From Bifidobacteriaceae bacterium (lineage in GTDB: Bacteria > Actinomycetota > Actinomycetes > Actinomycetales > WQXJ01): DNA of 7,888 nt. The DNA is taken from assembly GCA_031278075.1 (NCBI GenBank), contig JAITLE010000009.1, forward strand, positions 1 to 7,888, given 5' to 3'. The notes beneath the pieces were generated by a model. The model did no database searches, was not told where the DNA came from, and saw only the letters and a program-made list of their open reading frames with translations. The first letter of the stretch is position 1, and the number at the start of each line of letters is the position of its first letter. Position numbers and translations under genes: made by a program. Positions 1 to 5,307 of this stretch are shown piece after piece.

Positions 1-25
1 GTGCCGCGGCGCGGGGCGCGGAACT

Positions 26-58
26 CTACACTTCTCGTCTCTGGCGGGAGAAGTGTAG
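26..58. repeat. Inverted repeat (hairpin), copy 1
   Basis: CTACACTTCTC and its perfect reverse complement GAGAAGTGTAG flank the 11-base spacer GTCTCTGGCGG. No T-tract follows (the next bases are GAATGG), so this is not a standard intrinsic terminator. The perfect arms fit either a dimeric-protein site or an RNA stem-loop. Confidence 0.9.
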
Positions 59-183
59 GAATGGTCAAGCCCGCCCGGATGCGCGTCCACGCGGTCAGAA
101 CGAGCGCAAGCCCCTGACCTGCGGAGACACGCCCAGGAGCCGTTCGCGGTCAACACGCGCGCCGCGGCGCGAGGCTCGGAACT

Positions 184-216
184 CTACACTTCTCGTCTCT
201 GGCGGGAGAAGTGTAG
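184..216. repeat. Inverted repeat (hairpin), copy 2
   Basis: Identical to copy 1 in both arms and spacer, exactly 158 bp further on. It lies in the 62-base invariant core of the tandem unit. Confidence 0.9.
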
Positions 217-341
217 GAATGGTCAAGCCCGCCCGGATTCGCGTCCACGCGGTCAGAGCGAGCGCGAGCCCCTGACCTGCGGAAACGTGTCCAGGAGGCG
301 TTCGCGGTCAACTCGGGTGCCGCGGCGTGGGGCGCGGAAGT

Positions 342-374
342 CTACACTTCTCGTCTCCGGCGGGAGAAGTGTAG
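342..374. repeat. Inverted repeat (hairpin), copy 3
   Basis: Both 11-base arms are unchanged even though the rest of unit 3 has diverged. The only change is T to C in the spacer (GTCTCCGGCGG). Arm conservation in a decaying unit suggests that the hairpin is the selected part, although a recent duplication would also keep it intact. Confidence 0.9.
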
Positions 375-460
375 GAATGGTCAAGCCCACCCCGATCTGC
401 GTCCACCAGGCCGGAACCATTGCAGGCCCTTGACCTGCGCATCCGTCTCCCGTGGAACTC

Positions 461-680
461 TGCTTGGCTGGTGGGGGTGGCGGTGATTGGTTGGGTGGGT
501 GTTTGGCCTGGTGAGGGGGTTGGTGGGGTGTGGTGGTGGCCGCTGTGGTGGCGTCTGGGTGGTGGTCGCGGGGTGAGGTGTTGGGGGTGGTGGTCGGCCC
601 GGGAGATGGGTGGGCCGTGGGCGGCGGGCCACGGGTGCGGGAGACGGTCGGAAGGCGCCGGCCACGGGGCGGCGGAGCCG
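461..680 (+). other. Non-coding G/T-rich tract with G-quadruplex motif
   Basis: From about 461 to 630 the plus strand is almost all G and T, with only a handful of A and scattered C. At 601-628 there are five GGG runs (601-603, 608-610, 612-614, 619-621, 626-628) separated by 4, 1, 4 and 4 bases, which meets the usual G3+/N1-7 quadruplex definition. No plausible protein reads through it: the minus-strand frames give only proline/threonine/histidine-rich low-complexity sequence, and the plus-strand frames give Gly/Val/Trp-rich sequence. It is the upstream region of the PadR operon. Confidence 0.7.
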
Positions 681-681
681 G

Positions 682-713
682 TATACATCGAGTGTATGCA
701 CTGGGTGTATAGT
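682..713 (+). promoter_or_regulatory. Promoter and probable PadR operator
   Basis: A perfect inverted repeat ATACA-N5-TGTAT lies at 683-697. TATACA at 682-687 also pairs with TGTATA at 706-711, and GTGTAT recurs at 692-697 and 705-710. The A/T-rich hexamer TATAGT (708-713) stands out in GC-rich surroundings as a -10 element. It would place the transcript start at about 719-721, on the ATG itself, giving a leaderless mRNA. I see no good -35. PadR proteins bind dyads with ATGT/ACAT-like halves at their own promoters, so self-repression by occlusion of the -10 is the likely control. Confidence 0.6.
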
Positions 714-720
714 GGCCGGC

Positions 721-1848
721 ATGACAGTCCCTATGGCGTTGCTCGCCCTGCTTGAGGAAGGTCCCACACACGGGTTTGATCTGAAGCGCAGATACGACGC
801 GTTGCTGGGGCAGGGTCGTGAGCTGAAGTACGGCCAGGTGTACGCGACACTCCAGCGCCTCGAACGAGACGGGTTGGCTGCGGGCGTCGGGGTTGAGCCG
901 GGGGCTGGAGCTGACCGCAAGATCTACGCGATCACGCCCGCTGGCGTCACCGAATTCGACGAGTGGCTCACCGAACCCCAAGTCAGCGCGGCCCGGCCCG
1001 CGGAGGTGTTCACCAGGGTGGTCCTCGCGCTGGCCGCAGGCCGGTCGGCGGAACATGTCCTTGACACACACAAACGGGTATTCCTCGATCGCATGCGCGA
1101 GGTGACCAGCGCCCGGGCCCAAAGCGACGTGATCAGTCGATTGTCCGGAGACTACGAGATCGCGCACCTTGAAGCCGACTTGAGGTGGATAGAACTGGCC
1201 GGTGCGCGGCTTCAGACAGGCGCACTTGCTTTGACCGCGGTCGGCGACGCCGCCGGCGATTGGCCGGCCGGGTCGGCCGGGTCGGTCACGCCGGATGGGT
1301 CGGCCGGGTCGGTCACGCCGGATGGGTCGGTCACGCCGGATGGGTCGGTCACGCCGGATGGGTCGGCCAGGCCGGATGGGTCGGCCAGGCCGGATGGGTC
1401 GGCCGGGTCGGTCACGCCGGAGGGGTCGGTCACGCCGGCCGGGTCGGTCACGCCGGATGGGTCGGTCAGGCCGGATGGGTCGGTCACGCCGGCCGGGTCG
1501 GTCACACCGGATGGGTCGGCCCGGCCGGATGCCGTCACCCCGGTGGCGCCAGATCAGCCGGAACCGGCTGACGACCTGGGCCAAGACGGTCCCAACATGT
1601 CGTCGCCGCCGGCGATGGAAGGGACGGGCGGCGGCGGCGCCGCCGCCGCCGCGGTGGCGCCGCGCCAGATCGCCGCTCCAACAGAACAAGCGGCCAGCGA
1701 CCCGGCGCAAGTGGACCCGAACGGGACGGATGGAGCGGCGCGGGCGGGGTCGGCATCGGCCACCGGGAGAAAGCCTGAGCGCGGCTCGGGCAGGAGAAAC
1801 CAGCACGCCAAGCGGGCCACAACAATACGGAAGGTGTTCCGGCGATGA
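721..1848 (+). CDS. PadR-family transcriptional repressor with long repeat tail
   Basis: This 375-residue protein is a predicted one-component regulator. Residues 3-80 form the PadR winged helix-turn-helix. Family marks include LLALLEEGPTHGFDLKRRY near the N-terminus, YGQVYATLQRLERDGL (37-52) as recognition helix region, and the wing ending RKIYAITPAG (66-75). Residues 90-180 fit the helical C-terminal dimerisation domain. A normal PadR ends near 180, but this one continues for about 195 residues. That tail has 13 hexads of the GSVTPD type plus three GSA inserts (184-270), a Gly4-Ala5 block, and a basic end rich in Arg/Lys. The ATG at 721 is chosen because family homology begins there and the -10 sits just upstream; M5 is an alternative. 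The TGA overlaps the ATPase start (ATGA). It probably represses its own operon. The family call is firm; the tail's function is unknown. Confidence 0.88.
   Translation: MTVPMALLALLEEGPTHGFDLKRRYDALLGQGRELKYGQVYATLQRLERDGLAAGVGVEPGAGADRKIYAITPAGVTEFDEWLTEPQVSAARPAEVFTRVVLALAAGRSAEHVLDTHKRVFLDRMREVTSARAQSDVISRLSGDYEIAHLEADLRWIELAGARLQTGALALTAVGDAAGDWPAGSAGSVTPDGSAGSVTPDGSVTPDGSVTPDGSARPDGSARPDGSAGSVTPEGSVTPAGSVTPDGSVRPDGSVTPAGSVTPDGSARPDAVTPVAPDQPEPADDLGQDGPNMSSPPAMEGTGGGGAAAAAVAPRQIAAPTEQAASDPAQVDPNGTDGAARAGSASATGRKPERGSGRRNQHAKRATTIRKVFRR
1270..1530 (+). repeat. 18-bp tandem repeat array inside the PadR gene
   Basis: Thirteen 18-bp units (approximate unit GGGTCGGTCACGCCGGAT) plus three 9-bp GGGTCGGCC inserts encode GSVTPD-like hexads, with variants GSARPD, GSVRPD, GSVTPE and GSVTPA. 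All units keep the frame. Near-identity at DNA level, including silent positions, points to recent slippage or unequal-crossover expansion. All six frames stay open across it, which creates spurious long ORFs on both strands. Confidence 0.92.
1627..1650. repeat. 24-base perfect GC palindrome in the PadR tail
   Basis: (GGC)4(GCC)4 is a perfect palindrome with 12-base arms and no spacer. In frame it encodes Gly303-306 and Ala307-310. It could form a very stable hairpin in the mRNA or a cruciform and may be slippage-prone. It lies in low-complexity coding sequence, so the palindrome may simply be a by-product of GGC/GCC runs. Confidence 0.8.
1831..1836 (+). promoter_or_regulatory. Ribosome binding site for the ABC ATPase
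   Basis: AAGGTG ends 8 bases before the ATG at 1845, inside the last codons of the PadR gene. It supports that start alongside the ATGA overlap, so the ATPase can be translated both by coupling and by direct initiation. Confidence 0.5.
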
Positions 1849-2882
1849 CCGAAGTGATTCTTGAGGGGCGCAAGCTGCGCTACCGATTTGGTGCGGACGA
1901 GGCGCTGCGGGGCGTCGACATCGCGATCTCGCAGGGCGAGGTGGTGGCCGTCATGGGGCCGTCCGGCTCAGGTAAATCGACGCTATTGCACCTGTTGGCG
2001 GGGCTGCTGCGCCCAGCTTCGGGCGAGGTGTGGCTAGCCGGGCGCCGCTTCGACACCCTGCCGGACCGGCGGCGCTCGGCGCTGCGGCTGACGCAGATGG
2101 GCTTCGTGTTCCAATTCGGCGACCTCATCCCCGAGCTGACCGTGGTCGAGAACGTGGAGTTGCCCCTCCTGCTGACCGACGTGGGCCGCAGCCAAGCCCG
2201 CGGCCGTGCCCTGGACATGTTGGACTCGCTGGGGATCAGGTCTCAGGCCAGCCGGCGGCTCAGCCAGGTGTCGGGGGGCGAGGCCCAGCGCGCCGCGGTG
2301 GCCCGCGCCCTGGTGCATCAGCCGCCCGTGCTGCTCGCCGACGAGCCGACCGGCGCCCTCGACACCGTGACCGGCGAACTGGTGCTTGAGGCGATGATCA
2401 GGGCCTCGCGTGAGCAGGGCGCCGCGGTGATGATCGTCACGCACGAATTGAAGGTCGCGTCGTGGGCTTCGCGCGACATCCTCTTGCGCGACGGTCGGGT
2501 GGTAGGCGCGAGCGACGATGCCGACCCGTCACCCGCCGCTCTACCCGCCGTCGCTGCGGCTGGCGTTCGCGGCGCCCGCGCGGCGGGGGGTCCTGTCGCG
2601 GGGTCCGGAGTCGGGTGGGCGGGGGGTTCCGCCGTGGGCGGGCCGGCTATTCCCGCCGGGGGCGCGGCAGGCGTTCGCGCAGCGGGCGCGGCAGGCGTTC
2701 GCGCGGCGGGCGCGGCAGGCGTTCGCGCCGCGGGCGCGGCCACGCCGCCGGCTCGCCCTGGGGACGCAGCGGGCGCGGCCACGCCGCCGGCTCGCCCTGG
2801 GGACGCCGCGGGCGCGGCCACGCCGCCGGCTCGCCCTGGGGACGCCGCGGGGCCCGCGCGGGCGATCGCGTCCGAAGCATGA
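1845..2882 (+). CDS. ABC transporter ATP-binding protein (LolD/MacB/BceA type)
   Basis: This 345-residue protein is the nucleotide-binding subunit that powers the FtsX-family permease encoded next. Walker A is GPSGSGKST (38-46), the Q-loop is FVFQFGDL (Q90), the signature is VSGGEAQR (142-149), Walker B with catalytic Glu is VLLADEPTGALD (E167), and the H-loop is VTHE (H200). DEPTGALD, with an ELTVVEN-like segment after the Q-loop, is typical of the MacB/LolD/BceA group. The ATPase fold ends near residue 222, the usual length. Residues 223-345 are an unexpected Ala/Gly/Pro/Arg tail containing three AAGVRAAG and three AATPPARPGDAAG repeats. The ATG overlaps the PadR stop, and its TGA overlaps the permease ATG, so the three genes are translationally coupled. 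All catalytic motifs are intact. The substrate cannot be read from this subunit. Confidence 0.93.
   Translation: MTEVILEGRKLRYRFGADEALRGVDIAISQGEVVAVMGPSGSGKSTLLHLLAGLLRPASGEVWLAGRRFDTLPDRRRSALRLTQMGFVFQFGDLIPELTVVENVELPLLLTDVGRSQARGRALDMLDSLGIRSQASRRLSQVSGGEAQRAAVARALVHQPPVLLADEPTGALDTVTGELVLEAMIRASREQGAAVMIVTHELKVASWASRDILLRDGRVVGASDDADPSPAALPAVAAAGVRGARAAGGPVAGSGVGWAGGSAVGGPAIPAGGAAGVRAAGAAGVRAAGAAGVRAAGAATPPARPGDAAGAATPPARPGDAAGAATPPARPGDAAGPARAIASEA
2664..2852 (+). repeat. Tandem 24-bp x3 and 39-bp x3 repeats in the ATPase tail
   Basis: Three 24-bp units (2664-2687, 2688-2711, 2712-2735) are followed directly by three 39-bp units (2736-2774, 2775-2813, 2814-2852). They encode AAGVRAAG and AATPPARPGDAAG. 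Copies differ by only one to a few bases. Both unit lengths are multiples of 3, so copy-number change keeps the frame and the ATGA junction downstream. Confidence 0.93.
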
Positions 2883-4762
2883 ACGCGCTGATCACACTGG
2901 GCCTGCGCCTGGTCCGGGCGGGCGGGCCGGTGCGGGGTTGGTCCATCGCAGTCGGCAACGCTGTCGGCGTGTGGCTGATCCTCACGGCCTGGGCGCTCCC
3001 TGCGGCGATCTATCCGAACCCCGCCGAGCGCTACGGCAACCTGATAGCGCTGGCGTTCGTTGTCGTGTTCCTGCTCACGCCGGCGCTGGTGCTGTTGATC
3101 ACAGTGGGCCGGCTCTCGTCGGGGGTGAGGGACCGACGCCTCGCCGGCCTGAGGCTGTTAGGCCTGTCTCCGGCCAAGACACGCGCCGTGGCCGCTGTCG
3201 AGAACGCGGTGCTCGCGCTCGCCGGCGCTTTGACCGGCCTCCTGTCGTTCCAACTTAGCGCGGCGCCGCTCGCGGACGCAGTCGCCCCGCTCTCCGGGCC
3301 GGTGCAGGTGGGGGCCGCTGCCGCGGCCGTGTCTGTCGCGCTGGTGACGGCGCTGTCGGTGGCGGTCGGGATTGGCGCCACTTGGAGCCGGGAGATGCCC
3401 GGCCAGGCGCGGTCCGAGGCGAAGCTCCGCAAACCGGGCTGGTGGCGTCTGATCCCCCTGGCCGTCGGCGTTGGTTGCGTGGCTGCGACCTTTGCCCATG
3501 ACCCGCTCCGCGGCTATAGCGATGTGCCCGTCTGGGTCTTCTTGTTTGGCAGCGCCGTCGCGGTGTTCGGGGTGGCTGTGAGCGTGCCACTGGTCTCGTC
3601 GCTGGCGGCCCGCGCTTTGGTGGCGATGGGTCGGGCCACGCCGTTGCTCGCGGGCCGGGCGATCCAAGCCGACTCCGCCGGGTCGGGCCGCGTTGTGGCT
3701 GGCCTTGGCGTCGCGGTCGCCTTGTCGATGGGGGGCCTCGGGGTGCTGGCTGGCTTCGAGGAGACATCGCAGTTCGCCCTTGCGGCGCGGGCCTATGGCC
3801 CTGGGCCGCAAGATCTGTGGATCGGGGGTGGGCTCGGCGCGATTTCCGAGGCAGACATCGCCGATGTGCAGCAGGTCGAGGGAGTGATCGGCGTCGCGCC
3901 TAGGCAGATGGAGCTCTATTGCCCACCGGAAGAGTGTTGGGGTGAGAACGTCTTGGTGGGAACTTGCGAGCAGCTGCGCTTGGTGCACGATGCCGTCCCG
4001 TGCGACGACTCGCGCGCCATGTTGTTCGTCCGGCCGCCGAGTGAGGCCGACTGGGAGTCGGAGGATGCTTGGGAGGGGCCGTTTGTGCTGCAGTATCAGG
4101 ATGAAGCCCTTGAACCGACACCTGGATTCACGATTGAGCCGACCGGCGAGCCTGTGGTCCTCGACCCCGGCGCGGATGCCGACAGCGGATTGATGAGCTT
4201 CGGTGGCCGGGGTTTCATTCCTGTGGGCCTCATCGATGAGGAGCTGCCGCCGCGCCACGGATTCACCGTGTTGGCGGTGGGCGGCGTCGAGGTCCAGGAG
4301 CGCCTGCGGCTTTGGGCTGAAGAACGTGGGCAGTTCCTCTTCCTACTGCACGAGACGACCTGGCAGTTCTTGCAGACGTTGCGGTTGGTGATCTGGAGCC
4401 TGTGCGCCTCGGCGGTGGGTGTGGCCTTGTTGCTGATGACTCTGGGCGGGATCGACCGCGCCCGCGAACGGCGCCGCGCTGTGTCCCGGCAGGTCATGGT
4501 GGGGGTGAACGGTGGCGTGCTGCGCGTCAGTCAGCTGTGTCAGTCCCTGATCCCCGCGGTGGCGGCTGTGCTGTTGGGTATGGGCGTGGGCCTGTTGGGC
4601 GCCGCTGGCTATGTGCATCTCGGCGGCGTGAGCGACGGCGAGGTGATCCACGGCTGGCCGACTGTGGCCGCCCTGGCGGCGCTGGGCTGCGGGCTGGCCG
4701 CCGTGAGCGCCCTGCCGCTGATCCGCACCCGGCTGACGCCCGATGTGCTCCGCCGCGAATGA
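2879..4762 (+). CDS. FtsX-family ABC permease, BceB-like (ten TM helices)
   Basis: This 627-residue membrane protein has hydrophobic segments near 22-42, 55-77, 104-124, 143-166, 189-206, 217-240, 272-293, 500-522, 554-577 and 594-615. A hydrophilic block of about 200 residues (294-497) lies between helices 7 and 8. Ten helices with one large extracytoplasmic domain after the seventh is the BceB layout; MacB has only four helices. FtsX-type coupling segments are suggested by RRLAGLRLLGLSPAKTR (86-102) and the related RRRAVSRQVMVGVNGG (531-546). The external domain has four cysteines (C348, C353, C363, C375). The start overlaps the ATPase stop (ATGA) with no good ribosome site, so translation probably depends on coupling. 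The likely role is drug or peptide-antibiotic export or resistance; the substrate is inferred only from architecture. Confidence 0.85.
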   Translation: MNALITLGLRLVRAGGPVRGWSIAVGNAVGVWLILTAWALPAAIYPNPAERYGNLIALAFVVVFLLTPALVLLITVGRLSSGVRDRRLAGLRLLGLSPAKTRAVAAVENAVLALAGALTGLLSFQLSAAPLADAVAPLSGPVQVGAAAAAVSVALVTALSVAVGIGATWSREMPGQARSEAKLRKPGWWRLIPLAVGVGCVAATFAHDPLRGYSDVPVWVFLFGSAVAVFGVAVSVPLVSSLAARALVAMGRATPLLAGRAIQADSAGSGRVVAGLGVAVALSMGGLGVLAGFEETSQFALAARAYGPGPQDLWIGGGLGAISEADIADVQQVEGVIGVAPRQMELYCPPEECWGENVLVGTCEQLRLVHDAVPCDDSRAMLFVRPPSEADWESEDAWEGPFVLQYQDEALEPTPGFTIEPTGEPVVLDPGADADSGLMSFGGRGFIPVGLIDEELPPRHGFTVLAVGGVEVQERLRLWAEERGQFLFLLHETTWQFLQTLRLVIWSLCASAVGVALLLMTLGGIDRARERRRAVSRQVMVGVNGGVLRVSQLCQSLIPAVAAVLLGMGVGLLGAAGYVHLGGVSDGEVIHGWPTVAALAALGCGLAAVSALPLIRTRLTPDVLRRE

Positions 4763-4778
4763 CCGCCTCGCCCGCGCG

Positions 4779-4862
4779 ATGGACGCCGAGGACAGCGGCC
4801 GCGACCACCGCGCCCGCGGGATGGGCGCCGAGGATAGCGGCCGCGACCGCCGCGCCACGCGA
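4779..4862. repeat. 42-bp tandem duplication
   Basis: Two copies with a 42-bp period start at 4779 (ATGGACGCCGAGGACAGCGG) and 4821 (ATGGGCGCCGAGGATAGCGG). They differ at a few positions. 42 is a multiple of 3, so any frame crossing them stays open. Confidence 0.85.
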
Positions 4863-4912
4863 GTGACCGCGGATGACCGCGGATGGCCGCGAGTGACCGC
4901 GGATGACCGCGG
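4861..4912. repeat. 10-bp tandem repeat, about five copies
   Basis: Five decamers of the form G(A/G)(A/G)TG(A/G)CCGC follow the 42-bp units directly, at 4861, 4871, 4881, 4891 and 4901. The permease stop region 4758-4767 (GAATGACCGC) matches the same decamer, so the array may have grown from that junction sequence. Confidence 0.85.
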
Positions 4913-5212
4913 CCGCGCCTGACCGACTGGCGGCGACCCAGGTCAGAGCGAGTTTGGCCAGGTCAGACTAGGCCCGGGCCGTGTTATCAAATGTCCACAG
5001 GCTGGACCGCGCCCGGCGCTGGCCTCGCGGGGGAGCTATGGTCGCCCCATGCGTCCACGCCGAATGTGTCTCGACGGCTAGCGCTGCCGCTTGAGTCCGC
5101 CGCGGCTCACCCCCAGCCGGCTTCGCCCGCTCGCTTCACGATTCATATGCCAACTTCAGGCTTGAGTCCCGTAGAGTGTTGTCCCGGTTGGTTTGGTGCT
5201 TCGACCGTGGGG

Positions 5213-5242
5213 CGACAGGGCGGGCCTCCCGCCCGTCCGTCG
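5213..5242. promoter_or_regulatory. Hairpin upstream of the binding-protein gene
   Basis: GGGCGGG (5218-5224) and CCCGCCC (5228-5234) form a 7-bp perfect stem with a 3-base loop; CGAC (5213-5216) and GTCG (5239-5242) can extend it with unpaired bases. No T-tract follows. It may be a 5'-leader structure of the binding-protein mRNA or the remnant of a terminator; the role is unproven. Confidence 0.4.
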
Positions 5243-5297
5243 CCGGCGAGGTGGCTCACTCCCTCCTATTGGAAAGCCAAGACCCCAGAACCCGAAA

Positions 5298-5303
5298 AGG
5301 AAG
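5298..5303 (+). promoter_or_regulatory. Strong ribosome binding site for the binding protein
   Basis: AGGAAG within AAAAGGAAGTG ends 4 bases before the ATG at 5308. It fixes the start and rules out upstream in-frame starts. It is the best Shine-Dalgarno match in the window, in keeping with high expression of binding proteins. Confidence 0.75.
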
Positions 5304-5307
5304 TGAA

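Larger units (their letters stand above)
1..440. repeat. Three tandem 158-bp units, each with an 11-11-11 hairpin
   Basis: Units start at 1, 159 and 317, so the period is exactly 158 bp. Units 1 and 2 differ at about 13 of 158 positions, and a 62-base core (19-80 against 177-238) is identical. Unit 3 is more diverged and similarity fades near 440. Because 158 is not a multiple of 3 and no reading frame is shared between copies, the array is not coding. The first unit begins at the window edge, so more copies may lie to the left. Function is unknown. It could be an intergenic repeat family, a tandem operator array, or repeated small-RNA or processing hairpins. Confidence 0.93.
4763..5307. other. 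Intergenic region between the two transporter operons
   Basis: The first 160 bases hold tandem repeats (annotated separately). From 4923 to about 5200 I see no convincing gene, intrinsic terminator or clear promoter. Features noted: GCTTGAGTCC occurs twice (5089-5098 and 5160-5169), and a GC hairpin at 5218-5234 lies upstream of the binding-protein gene. The promoter of the second operon must lie somewhere here, but no -35/-10 pair is good enough to name. A 106-codon frame from 4991 runs into the binding-protein start but has no ribosome site and no recognisable content. Confidence 0.6.

Noticed and set aside
1..440. CRISPR array
   Set aside because: Whole 158-bp units are repeated with no unique spacers between short repeats, and no cas genes are present.
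610..720. Upstream extension of the PadR gene to the ATG at 610
   Set aside because: The extra 37 residues have no family similarity and cover the quadruplex motif, the operator and the -10. PadR homology begins at 721.
1212..1538. Minus-strand GVTDPS-repeat protein
   Set aside because: It is the reverse reading of the PadR hexad array, with no ribosome site and no domain.
253..1806. 517-codon open frame on the minus strand
   Set aside because: It is Arg/Pro-rich (RPIRRDRPGRP-like) because it reads the 18-bp array and the G/T-rich tract in reverse, and it overlaps the clear PadR gene. The array keeps all six frames open.
2462..2878. Permease start at 2462
   Set aside because: The extension reads the ATPase repeats out of frame as Arg/Gly-rich sequence. 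The ATG at 2879 gives a normal membrane protein start and an ATGA overlap.
3158..4258. 366-codon minus-strand frame opposite the permease
   Set aside because: It is a GC-rich shadow frame, rich in Arg/His/Gln with no domain, while the plus strand encodes a clear membrane protein.
5172..5177. TAGAGT as -10 of the second operon
   Set aside because: No acceptable -35 is present 16-18 bases upstream, and such hexamers are common by chance.
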